This document shows, piece after piece, positions 17,034 through 23,960 of a stretch of DNA of 64,000 bases; position 1 is the stretch's first letter, and each line of letters begins with the position of its first letter. This DNA comes from Verrucomicrobiota bacterium (GTDB taxonomy: Bacteria; Verrucomicrobiota; Verrucomicrobiia; Opitutales; Opitutaceae): positions 62,001 to 126,000 of the forward strand of contig JAEKKV010000016.1 of assembly GCA_019510185.1 (NCBI GenBank), given 5' to 3'. A model generated the notes under the pieces. The model was not told the origin of the DNA and did no database searches. It was given only the letters and a program-made list of their open reading frames with translations. The position numbers and the translations under genes are program-made.

Positions 17034-18194
17034 TTATCGCGCCGCGAGCGCGGTTTTCATCCGGCGCAATGCCTCGGCAAGCGTGGCGCGGGGACAGCCG
17101 ATGTTGATGCGCACGTGATGGCCGCGAGGAGAGCCGAAGAACGCGCCGTCGCTCAGGCCCACGCCATGGTTTTCGAAATGGGCCACGGGATCGGCCAATC
17201 CGAGATCCCGGACGTTGAGCCATACCAGATAAGTTGCCTCAACCGGGGCCTCCACGCGGATGCCGGGCAATTCGCGCGCGATAAAATCGAGCAGGAAATC
17301 GCGATTGCCGCGCAGGTACGCGAGCAGGTCCTGTCTCCAGGGTTCGCTGTCGCGGTACGCGGCTTCGCAGGCGGCGAAGCCGAGGGTCGTGACCTCGGCC
17401 ACGATGCCGGCGGTCGCCCGCACAAAACGGGCGCGCAGGCCGGCGTCCGGGATCACGGCAAAGGACGTGCCGAGCCCGGGGACATTGTAGGTCTTGCTTG
17501 GCGCCATGAGCGTGACCGTGCGGGCGGCGACCTCCGGTGAGAGCGCCGCGGTCGGAATGTGAGGGAGCGTCGCGTCGAGGATCAGATCGCAGTGGATTTC
17601 GTCGGAGCAGAGGACGAGGTCGTGTCGGGCGCAGAATGCGGCCAGACGCGTGAGCTCGTCGCGGCGAAAGACGCGGGCGAGCGGATTGTGCGGATTGCAC
17701 AGGAAAAAGAGCTTCGTGCGCGGCGTGACCGCCTGCTCCAACGCATCCCAGTCGATTTCCCAGCGGCGGCCGGCTTCGTTAAGGATGAACGGCACGGTGA
17801 CGGAGAGGCGTCCGCTGTTTTTCGGCGCCGTCATGAACGGGGGGTAGACCGGCGTGAGACACAGCACTTCTTCACCGGCTTGGGCAAAAGCTTGGGCGGT
17901 GACATTGAGGCCGCACACCAGGCCCGGCAGCCAGACGATCCAAGCGGGATCGATGGTCCAGCCATAGCGCGAGGCGAGGGCGTTGACCACTGCATCCACA
18001 GTGGAACGGGTCGGCCGGGCATAACCGAAAATGCCGTGTTCCACCCGGGCGTGCAGAGCGTCGAGAATTGCGGGCGAGGAGCGAAAGTCCATGTCGGCCA
18101 CCCAGAGCGGCAGGATGTCCTTGCCGGCATATTTTTGCCATTTTTGGGAATCGGTGCCGAGGCGCTGCGGGACGGTGTCGAAGTCGAAGCTCAT
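17034..18194 (-). CDS. MalY/PatB-type cystathionine beta-lyase (C-S lyase)
   Basis: A 386-residue fold-type I PLP enzyme. Diagnostic segments are the start FDTVPQRLGTDSQKW, the LPLWVADMDFRSSPAI motif, CNPHNPLARVF, CSDEIHCDL and the PLP lysine (Lys234) in APSKTYNVPGL. These define the MalY/PatB group, which cleaves cystathionine and related C-S bonds to release homocysteine or thiols, pyruvate and ammonia. Its role is methionine biosynthesis or sulfur release in the cytoplasm. The ATG at 18194 fits the family start; the frame stays open to 18308 with ATG codons at 18194 and 18224. The 3' end abuts the response regulator gene. Confidence 0.92.
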   Translation of the reverse strand: MSFDFDTVPQRLGTDSQKWQKYAGKDILPLWVADMDFRSSPAILDALHARVEHGIFGYARPTRSTVDAVVNALASRYGWTIDPAWIVWLPGLVCGLNVTAQAFAQAGEEVLCLTPVYPPFMTAPKNSGRLSVTVPFILNEAGRRWEIDWDALEQAVTPRTKLFFLCNPHNPLARVFRRDELTRLAAFCARHDLVLCSDEIHCDLILDATLPHIPTAALSPEVAARTVTLMAPSKTYNVPGLGTSFAVIPDAGLRARFVRATAGIVAEVTTLGFAACEAAYRDSEPWRQDLLAYLRGNRDFLLDFIARELPGIRVEAPVEATYLVWLNVRDLGLADPVAHFENHGVGLSDGAFFGSPRGHHVRINIGCPRATLAEALRRMKTALAAR

Positions 18195-18314
18195 GGAGGA
18201 TTTGGCGGACGAAGAGTTTAGCATGAAGTGAATTGACGGAGGAGTGCGACGGTTTTTCCCGGACGGACTGTCGCACCGGCGGACAAAATTTCCCGCCTGT
18301 TCTGCCATGGAAAT

Positions 18315-18423
18315 GCTAAGTGGGCATTATTTCCGTAGTTAGCGATGCCGCCGGCCCGGCATCGCGCATGCACCAAGAAAGGCGGTCAACTCTGTCATTC
18401 AAAACCCAAAGGAGAAAATCATC
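18315..18423 (+). promoter_or_regulatory. Hsp20 leader with 9-bp hairpin and strong ribosome site
   Basis: A perfect 9-bp stem with a 6-base loop, GCGATGCCG (18342-18350) and CGGCATCGC (18357-18365), lies in the leader about 60 bases before the first Hsp20 start. AAAGGAG lies 9-15 bases ahead of the ATG and is one of the clearest Shine-Dalgarno sequences in the window. The hairpin does not sequester this site, so a simple ROSE thermometer is not evident. No CIRCE element is present. Confidence 0.45.
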
Positions 18424-18864
18424 ATGAGAATCGTTCGTTACAACCACCCTTCCTCCCGCAGCCTCGCGCCGATGCGCAGTCCGTGGTCAGGTCTTGAAAC
18501 TGAAATGGATCGCCTCTTCGAAGCCAGTTTGGGCGAGTTTTCGGGAGCGCTGAACGTCAGCCGTTTCCCCGTCGATTTATACGAGGACAAAGACAACACC
18601 TATGTCCGCGCCGAACTGCCGGGCATTGATCGGTCGGATCTGAACGTTGAGTTGGTGGATGGCTATCTCAACATCCGCGCGACTCGCAAAACCCGTGAAG
18701 ACGGACGTGAAGAGGCGTTTGCCCTTAGTCGCTCCGTCAGCGTGCCCGATGCGGAAGTGCAGACGGACAAGATCAGCGCCACGTATGAAAACGGCATTCT
18801 GACCGTCACGTTGCCGAAACGCGAGGAAGCCAAGCCCAGGAAAGTCAGTGTTTCCGTCAGCTGA
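18424..18864 (+). CDS. Hsp20 small heat-shock protein, first of a pair
   Basis: A 146-residue alpha-crystallin chaperone that holds unfolding proteins in the cytoplasm. The N-terminal arm is short, followed by the crystallin domain beginning FPVDLYEDKDNTYVRAELPG and ending with ENGILTVTLPKREEAKPRK; the C-terminal anchoring motif is VSV rather than the usual I-X-I. A strong AAAGGAG site precedes the ATG. A second Hsp20 gene follows after 48 bases with its own near-identical AAAAGGAG leader, so the two form an operon ended by a terminator at 19339. Confidence 0.95.
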   Translation: MRIVRYNHPSSRSLAPMRSPWSGLETEMDRLFEASLGEFSGALNVSRFPVDLYEDKDNTYVRAELPGIDRSDLNVELVDGYLNIRATRKTREDGREEAFALSRSVSVPDAEVQTDKISATYENGILTVTLPKREEAKPRKVSVSVS

Positions 18865-18912
18865 CGGTTCGAAGAACCAGCGTTTTTAAAATTCAAAAAG
18901 GAGAAAACTATC

Positions 18913-19305
18913 ATGTCGCTTTTAACTCATCTCGTTCCGGCTTTCGCCCATTCCAAAACATCCGCCGGCCGGGAAACCGGCCCTTCCGTGACGCCGGCTT
19001 ATGGCCTCACGGAGATCGAAGACGGTTATGAACTCATCGTGCATCTTCCCGGAGTATCCAGGGACGGCCTTGAACTCACCGCCGAGGATGGCGCGATCAC
19101 CGTCACCGGCCGACGCGCTTGGAAGCAGCCGGAGGATTGGACCGCCATCTATCGGGAGGCGAACGATACGCCGTACGAACTGGTGCTCAATCACGACAAC
19201 ATCGTCGACCTCGACAAGGTCGAAGCCGTGCTTCGTGACGGTGTGCTTCGTGTGACGCTTCCCAAAGCCGAGGCGGTCAAACCGCGCAAGATCTCCATCA
19301 ATTGA
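18913..19305 (+). CDS. Hsp20 small heat-shock protein, second of a pair
   Basis: A 130-residue alpha-crystallin protein. The domain runs from PAYGLTEIEDGYELIVHLPG to RDGVLRVTLPKAE, and the C-terminus ends with the I-X-I anchor ISI. Compared with the first Hsp20, the middle loop is longer and divergent (WKQPEDWTAIYREAND), as in the second class of bacterial Hsp20 that co-assembles with the first. AAAAAGGAG lies close ahead of the ATG. The pair probably makes mixed oligomers, as for IbpA and IbpB (inference). Confidence 0.93.
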   Translation: MSLLTHLVPAFAHSKTSAGRETGPSVTPAYGLTEIEDGYELIVHLPGVSRDGLELTAEDGAITVTGRRAWKQPEDWTAIYREANDTPYELVLNHDNIVDLDKVEAVLRDGVLRVTLPKAEAVKPRKISIN

Positions 19306-19338
19306 TGCTTGGCGGCGCGGAGTAATCCTCCCGCACAC

Positions 19339-19370
19339 AGCCGGCGCCCGTGCGGGGTGCCGGCTTTTTT
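19339..19370 (+). terminator. Rho-independent terminator of the Hsp20 operon
   Basis: Stem AGCCGGC (19339-19345) with GCCGGCT (19359-19365), extended inward by GCCC/GGGT pairing, followed by six T ending at 19370. Confidence 0.88.
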
Positions 19371-19423
19371 GTGAAGGCGCAAGCGGGCTCGCTTGGGAAA
19401 AAGACTGCGTTCAATCTTGTTGG

Positions 19424-19876
19424 ATGAGCACACCTTCATCCGCTTTTTCCGGAGGCTCGCCGGGACCAGTGGTGTTCTTTGACGCCGAATGCGGTCTCTG
19501 CAATCGGTGCGTGCGCTTGCTGCTCCGGCTCGACCGGCGGGGACGGCTCCGCTTCGCGCCGTTGCAGGGGCCCACGGCCCGGCGCTTTTTGCGAGAATGC
19601 GGTCTGCCGACGGATGATTTTAACAGCATGGTCCTCGTGCCGGAGTGGGGGCGGCGGGAGCCCTGTCGCGGCTATCTCTTGCGCACCGATGCGGTGCTGG
19701 AGGCCCTGCGACAGATCGGCGGCGGCTGGCGATGGCTTGCTTGGCTCCGCGTACTGCCGGTCTGGGTACGGGATCCGTTTTACCGCGCGGTGGCCCGCTG
19801 CCGTTATCGATTGTTTGGCGAATGGAAGCCGCGCCCGCTGGCGCGGGCGGAATGGGCGGAGCGGTTTCTGCCCTGA
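19424..19876 (+). CDS. DUF393 / DCC-family thiol-disulfide oxidoreductase-like protein
   Basis: A 150-residue protein of the DUF393 (DCC) family, named for an Asp and two Cys near the start. Here the motif is VVFFDAECGLCNRCV, with the CxxC pair in ECGLC and a further Cys three residues on. Later family features are LRFAPLQG, a RGYLLRTDAVLEALR segment and a final FYRAVARCRYRLFG. The fold is thioredoxin-like, but the physiological substrate of the family is not established. It lies between the Hsp20 terminator and the convergent universal stress gene. Confidence 0.9.
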   Translation: MSTPSSAFSGGSPGPVVFFDAECGLCNRCVRLLLRLDRRGRLRFAPLQGPTARRFLRECGLPTDDFNSMVLVPEWGRREPCRGYLLRTDAVLEALRQIGGGWRWLAWLRVLPVWVRDPFYRAVARCRYRLFGEWKPRPLARAEWAERFLP

Positions 19877-19885
19877 ACGGAGGGC

Positions 19886-20347
19886 TTAACGTTTTTTCGC
19901 CGGCTTCTTTTTTCTGGGGGAAGGCACGACAATGACGGGGCAGGAGGTCTTTTTCAGCACGGCGTGCGTGGTGCTGCCGACGAGCAAATCGTAGAGCGCG
20001 GTGTGTCCGTGGGAACCCAGGATGATGTAATCGACTTTGTGTTTGCGGGCCTGCTCGAGAATGTTCGCCTCGGCGAGGCCGTTCACGAGCAGCGTTTCGG
20101 CCGAGATGCCTTTGGTGGCGAGCGAAGCTTGGAGGTGGTTGAGTTGCCGGACGGCGACCTTCTCATTGATCGCGAGGGTCTCTTGCAGCACTTCGATGCC
20201 AATGCCGTACTCGGTGGTGATCATTGGCGGCTGAAGGCTGTGGAGAAGCAGCACGTGAGCGCCCAACGGTCCGGCCAAGGCAATGGTTTCGCTGATGACA
20301 TCCTGCGTGGTCGTAGAAAAATCGACAGGGGTAAGGATCGTTTTCAT
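19886..20347 (-). CDS. Universal stress protein (UspA family)
   Basis: A 153-residue single Usp domain. The start MKTILTPVDFS and the ATP-binding motif G-2X-G-9X-G-S/T are clear as GSHG...VGSTTHAVL, followed by SCPVIVVP. Presence of that motif places it with the ATP-binding Usp proteins. A Lys/Arg-rich tail (PRKKKPAKKR) closes the protein and could contact nucleic acid or ribosomes (inference). Such proteins support survival in stress, but the precise action is unknown. The gene is convergent with the DCC gene with a 9-base gap. Confidence 0.94.
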   Translation of the reverse strand: MKTILTPVDFSTTTQDVISETIALAGPLGAHVLLLHSLQPPMITTEYGIGIEVLQETLAINEKVAVRQLNHLQASLATKGISAETLLVNGLAEANILEQARKHKVDYIILGSHGHTALYDLLVGSTTHAVLKKTSCPVIVVPSPRKKKPAKKR

Positions 20348-20380
20348 GGCTGAAAACTAGCATGGAATCCAAGCCGCTGC

Positions 20381-20398
20381 GCCCCTTTTCTGAGGGGC
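20381..20398 (-). terminator. Possible hairpin terminator downstream of the coiled-coil membrane gene
   Basis: A 6-bp stem GCCCCT/AGGGGC with a 6-base loop lies just past the stop of the upstream minus-strand gene and before the usp start. It lacks a T tract, so it is only a weak terminator candidate. Confidence 0.3.
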
Positions 20399-20411
20399 AT
20401 TAACGCGCCGG

Positions 20412-21707
20412 TCAAAACCCGGCGTTGACCTCGTGCTGATGGCCGGGGTCCAAGGTGACGAGGCCGAGGGCGGTGCACTCGGTCTGGTCGTTTTTATAAA
20501 GTTTGGCTTTCACGGGGGTGGTCGCATCCGGCGTCTCCCAGCGCCATTTGCCGATCGAGACAAATTGCAGTGGCACGCCTTTTTCCCAGCTCAGGCCGGG
20601 GCCCTCGCCGCGGATGAAGAGTTTGTTGCCGATGCCGATATAGGCGGTGGCGATAAGGCGGGTGAAGCCATCGGACGAAACCGAGGTCTCGCCTTCGGGC
20701 TCATCGATGGAAAGGCCCAAATCAAAGCCGGACTCTTCGTCCACCGGCTTGGGCTGTCGGGTCCGCGCGGGTGGCGGCGGTTCGGCGACGGGAACTTCGT
20801 CGGGCGATGGGTCGGCGGGAATGGAAAGCGGGGCTTCGTCAACGGGTGCGAGCGGTGGTTCCACGCGGGGCGCGGGCTCTGATGCGGGCGTTTCGGACGA
20901 GACGGGGGCAGGCGTTTCGGCAGCGAGGGTTTCTTCGGTGACCGGGATCTCGTCGGAAGGAGGCTTGGTGCGTTTGCGTCGAGGTGCCTCTTTGGATAGG
21001 GGTTCGTCAGGGGCGGTGGCGCGGGTGAAGGCGGCGGAAAGGTGGAGTTCGATATCGGCGAGCGCCTGGGCCTTGGCGATCGCCATGGCCGAGGTTGCAG
21101 CGGCGGTGAGCGTTTCGGAGGCTTTGGCGGTCGCTTGCTCGATGTGGCCGGGAAGCTTGGCAAAGGCCTCGTTCAGGGCGGCGAGGTGTTGGCGGGTGGC
21201 CGTTTCGAGCCGGGTAAGATCGGCGGCGGTTTGGGCGAGACGATTGGCGGTCGCTTCGGTCCGATCGTGCTCCTCCTTGGCCGGGCCGGCGGAATGGCGG
21301 GTGGTTTCGGCCAGTTGTTTCTGGAGATTTTTGACGCTCTCCTGAAGTTGGCGGGGAAGCTCTTCGACGAGCTTGAGATTGCCGGACGAAGCCTCGGCGA
21401 TCCCATGGAGACTGGCGGCGGCGATGCTAAGCTGCTCGGCCGATTCGGAGGTGGTGCGGGCGAGGGCGGCGATTTGATTTTGTCGCTCGGTCAGTTCGGC
21501 ATCCTGGCGCCGGGCGTAATCGGCCAGGAAGGGAATGATGGCCAGTCCAGCGCCGAGGACGACGCAGACGGTGATGGCGAGGAGCGGCCAGGGGCCGATG
21601 GGGCTGGCGCACTGGCGGGCGATGAAAAAGGCGGTGGCGATCAGAACGCCGTCGCCGACGAGAAACGGGAGCTTGGGCAATTTCGGAGCTTCTTCGGAAA
21701 GGTTCAT
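20412..21707 (-). CDS. Membrane coiled-coil protein with C-terminal CBM48-like domain
   Basis: A 431-residue protein of unknown function. It starts with two transmembrane helices (about 15-32 and 43-60), followed by a long Ala/Glu/Leu-rich coiled coil (about 65-215), a disordered Pro/Glu/Ala-rich linker (about 220-325) and a compact C-terminal domain. That domain (IATAYIGIGNKLFIRGEGPGLSW..., then KWRW and a KAKLYKNDQT strand) resembles the beta-sandwich glycogen-binding CBM20/CBM48 type domains seen in several verrucomicrobial proteins; this is pattern recognition. The coiled coil resembles RmuC or methyl-accepting linkers in style only. The ATG at 21707 fits the first helix; a longer frame reaches 21785. 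Confidence 0.7.
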   Translation of the reverse strand: MNLSEEAPKLPKLPFLVGDGVLIATAFFIARQCASPIGPWPLLAITVCVVLGAGLAIIPFLADYARRQDAELTERQNQIAALARTTSESAEQLSIAAASLHGIAEASSGNLKLVEELPRQLQESVKNLQKQLAETTRHSAGPAKEEHDRTEATANRLAQTAADLTRLETATRQHLAALNEAFAKLPGHIEQATAKASETLTAAATSAMAIAKAQALADIELHLSAAFTRATAPDEPLSKEAPRRKRTKPPSDEIPVTEETLAAETPAPVSSETPASEPAPRVEPPLAPVDEAPLSIPADPSPDEVPVAEPPPPARTRQPKPVDEESGFDLGLSIDEPEGETSVSSDGFTRLIATAYIGIGNKLFIRGEGPGLSWEKGVPLQFVSIGKWRWETPDATTPVKAKLYKNDQTECTALGLVTLDPGHQHEVNAGF

Positions 21708-21835
21708 AGGGTGAGCATCCGCGACGGGGCGTTTCTGACGTGCGCCGGTCGGGTTCTCAAGGAGGAAAGCGGACGGGAGGCGCACGGTTTTGAGTTTTAA
21801 TCTCCGGCCGGCTGGCTAAGCTCCGGGGCGTTCCA

Positions 21836-22117
21836 ATGGACTTCGCGCACTTCATGCGAATCGAGCGGGAGACGGACGGAGGGACGCGGCACTATGTGGT
21901 GCATACGCATGACCCTAAGTTTTCCGTCGAGATCGCGCCCGACGGCGATGCGCCCGACCGGATCGGCAAGGGCGTGATCAAGGCGTTGCGGATGCCGAAT
22001 TCCTGGGCGGGCAACTATGCGCAATGCGCGAAGCTGGTCGGCGCGGCGCAGGAGTTTTTCCGCCAGTCGTTCGCCGAGCCGGCGCCGAAGGGTGAGACGC
22101 GGCGATTCCAAACGTGA
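21836..22117 (+). CDS. Small hypothetical protein
   Basis: A 93-residue soluble protein I do not recognise. It begins MDFAHFMRIERETDG, has a strand-rich first half (RHYVVHTHDPKFSVEI) and a helical second half ending with a charged tail. No membrane segment or known motif is seen. Codon use resembles the surrounding genes and the frame is complete, which argues that it is real; the minus strand is also open here, so confidence is moderate. An inverted repeat GGGCGG-TTCTT-CCGCCC at 22123-22139 separates it from the convergent amidase-like gene. Confidence 0.6.
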   Translation: MDFAHFMRIERETDGGTRHYVVHTHDPKFSVEIAPDGDAPDRIGKGVIKALRMPNSWAGNYAQCAKLVGAAQEFFRQSFAEPAPKGETRRFQT

Positions 22118-22143
22118 CGGCGGGGCGGTTCTTCCGCCCGTGA

Positions 22144-22623
22144 TCAATCACGGAAGCGCACTGTGATGGCGGAGAAGAGCCTTTGCCACTCCGCCGGATT
22201 GAGATCGTCTTTTCGGTTCGGCGAAATCTGGCGGTGGTCGGTCATCACAGCGGACGACCAGCGGTGGCGCTGCCAGCGCGGGGCAAGCCATTCGAGGGCG
22301 CTGGCGATTTGCTCGTCGGTGAGCGGGGCGGCGTAGGTGTCGCCGGCAAAGGCGACGCCGAGAAGAAAGTCATTGCAGCGCGGACGTTCGCGAAAAACCG
22401 ACAGGCCGGCGTGCCAGGCGATGTGTTCATCGATCACCAGCGTGGCCCGCGTGCCGTCGAGGGCGATGAGCACATGATAGCTCACCTGGCTTTCGGGCAG
22501 GAGCATGTGCGCGATCGTCGTCTTGAAATCCATCACGCTGTGATGAAAGCACACGCCAAGACGTTCATGCGCCGGAGCCGCGGCGAAGTTGGGCGAGGGG
22601 AAGGCGAGCTCGGCGAAGGGCAT
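22144..22623 (-). CDS. AmpD-like N-acetylmuramoyl-L-alanine amidase
   Basis: A 159-residue protein resembling the amidase_2/AmpD fold. The zinc-ligand region is visible as CFHHSVMDFKTTIAHM, with ISYHVLI-like SYHVLIALDGT next and the C-terminal DHRQISPNRKDDLNPAEW, where the last conserved His and Lys/Asp sit. It should cleave the amide bond between MurNAc and the stem peptide in cell-wall turnover. No signal peptide is seen, which favours cytoplasmic muropeptide recycling, like AmpD. Five bases separate it from the stop of the upstream membrane-protein gene, so the two are likely cotranscribed. Confidence 0.82.
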   Translation of the reverse strand: MPFAELAFPSPNFAAAPAHERLGVCFHHSVMDFKTTIAHMLLPESQVSYHVLIALDGTRATLVIDEHIAWHAGLSVFRERPRCNDFLLGVAFAGDTYAAPLTDEQIASALEWLAPRWQRHRWSSAVMTDHRQISPNRKDDLNPAEWQRLFSAITVRFRD

Positions 22624-22628
22624 GAGGC

Positions 22629-22997
22629 TCACAACTTTTTCCACGCGCCGTCGAGCAGCGAGATGATCATGCCGATGCGGATGGCGCCCTCCACGGTGAG
22701 GATAACGAGAATCCACTTGAGGGGAGCGTTGCGACGGAGGGAATAGCCGAGAAGGGAAACGGCCAGCATGCACACGGTCTGCGCGCGGCCGGACTCGGGA
22801 ATGAGCAGCAAGATCATCCACACCCAGTAGAGAAGGATGCCCATGCTCCAGATGAAGGCGGTCGGCTCGCTTGGTCCGCGGGTGCGCGGATCGATTCCTT
22901 GCTCGATCTGCTTGATGCCGAGATAGCGCTCGGCGATCACCAGCTGCCACGCCTCGAAAAGCAGGAACAGCGGCGAAAGGTAAAGCAGGAGATCCAT
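22629..22997 (-). CDS. Small polytopic membrane protein
   Basis: A 122-residue protein with about four transmembrane segments (LLLYLSPLFLLFEAW, FIWSMGILLYWVWMILLL, VCMLAVSLLGYS, WILVILTVEGAIRIGMI). No family is recognised. The ATG at 22997 puts the first helix at the N-terminus. It lies directly upstream of the amidase-like gene, which suggests a cell-envelope role, but nothing in the sequence shows the function. Confidence 0.7.
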   Translation of the reverse strand: MDLLLYLSPLFLLFEAWQLVIAERYLGIKQIEQGIDPRTRGPSEPTAFIWSMGILLYWVWMILLLIPESGRAQTVCMLAVSLLGYSLRRNAPLKWILVILTVEGAIRIGMIISLLDGAWKKL

Positions 22998-23120
22998 GGC
23001 GGGGCGTGCGGATCTTTTTAAACACGCCTGGCGCCGGGCCAATGCGAAAAGTGCTCCGGCCGGCGGTGGCGGGGCTTACGCGGTTGCGCCGTCGGGGTGA
23101 GTACGTATGCTGGCCGGCAC

Positions 23121-23960
23121 ATGAACCTCCATGTCGGCTGCACGCTTGTTTATGATGTGCTTACGCCCACCGCGAATTTTACGTTTAACATTCTCGCCAA
23201 CCGCGACCCGCATCAGCACCTGAGCGACGAGAGCATCCGGGTGGCGCCGTCCTTTCCGCTGGAGCGCACATCCACGTCGAAGGGAAACCGGGTGTTTCGC
23301 GTCGAGGCCGCCGCCGGGCCGTTCGCGGTGGCTTATCGTGCGGTCGTGGAGGTTTCCCGGCCGCCGGCGCCGGCCGAGGTGAAGGCGGACAATCCCGGGC
23401 GCCTGCCGCTCACCACGCTCACCTACATCTTGCCGAGCCGCTACTGCGAGAGCGACCGCTTCACCCAGATCGCGTGGGATTTGTTCGGGAAAATCGCCAA
23501 TCGCGCCGAACAGGTGCGGGAGATCTGTCGCTGGATCGCGGCGGGTCTCGCCTACACGCCGGGCGCGACGGACTCGCGCACCTCGGCGTGGGATGTGTGG
23601 CAGTTGCGCAAAGGGGTGTGCCGCGATTACGCGCATCTCGCGATCGCGTTGTGTCGCGCGCTGTCGATACCGGCCCGTTATGTGGGCGGTTACGCGGCGG
23701 GGCTCGAGCCGATGGATTTTCACGCCTGCTTCGAGGCTTATCTTGGCGGGCAGTGGTATCTGTTCGATCCGACCGACAACATCGCGCCCGATCACGTGGT
23801 GGTGATCGCGCGTGGTCGCGACGCAGCCAACGCCGCGCTCACCACGATCTTCGGCCGGGTGAACGCCGGGGCGGTGAAGGTCGAGTGCGTGGTGGCTCCG
23901 GCGGACGTGGCGTCGCCGGTTGATTTATCGGACTCAGAGCAGCTTCCATCGCCGGCGTAG
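23121..23960 (+). CDS. Transglutaminase-like protein
   Basis: A 279-residue protein with the Bact_transglu_N region (residues 1-110, MNLHVGCTLVYDVLTP...) followed by a transglutaminase core. The catalytic triad is visible as Cys in KGVCRDYAHLAIALCR, His in MDFHACFEAY and Asp in YLFDPTDN. Such bacterial proteins are cysteine proteases or amidases more often than cross-linking enzymes. No signal peptide is present. The last 27 bases overlap the 3' end of the VWA operon on the other strand. Similar proteins often sit beside MoxR/DUF58 genes, as here. Confidence 0.9.
   Translation: MNLHVGCTLVYDVLTPTANFTFNILANRDPHQHLSDESIRVAPSFPLERTSTSKGNRVFRVEAAAGPFAVAYRAVVEVSRPPAPAEVKADNPGRLPLTTLTYILPSRYCESDRFTQIAWDLFGKIANRAEQVREICRWIAAGLAYTPGATDSRTSAWDVWQLRKGVCRDYAHLAIALCRALSIPARYVGGYAAGLEPMDFHACFEAYLGGQWYLFDPTDNIAPDHVVVIARGRDAANAALTTIFGRVNAGAVKVECVVAPADVASPVDLSDSEQLPSPA

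Noticed and set aside
18315..18343. GCTAA...TTAGC inverted repeat before Hsp20, as a possible CIRCE element
   Set aside because: The arms are in the reverse order of CIRCE (TTAGCACTC-N9-GAGTGCTAA), shorter, and spaced by 19 bases.
22144..23025. One 293-residue minus-strand protein spanning the amidase-like region and the upstream membrane gene
   Set aside because: The first 130 residues are Arg/His-rich non-coding translation of another frame; the membrane protein in that other frame has clear helices, and the amidase starts cleanly at 22623.
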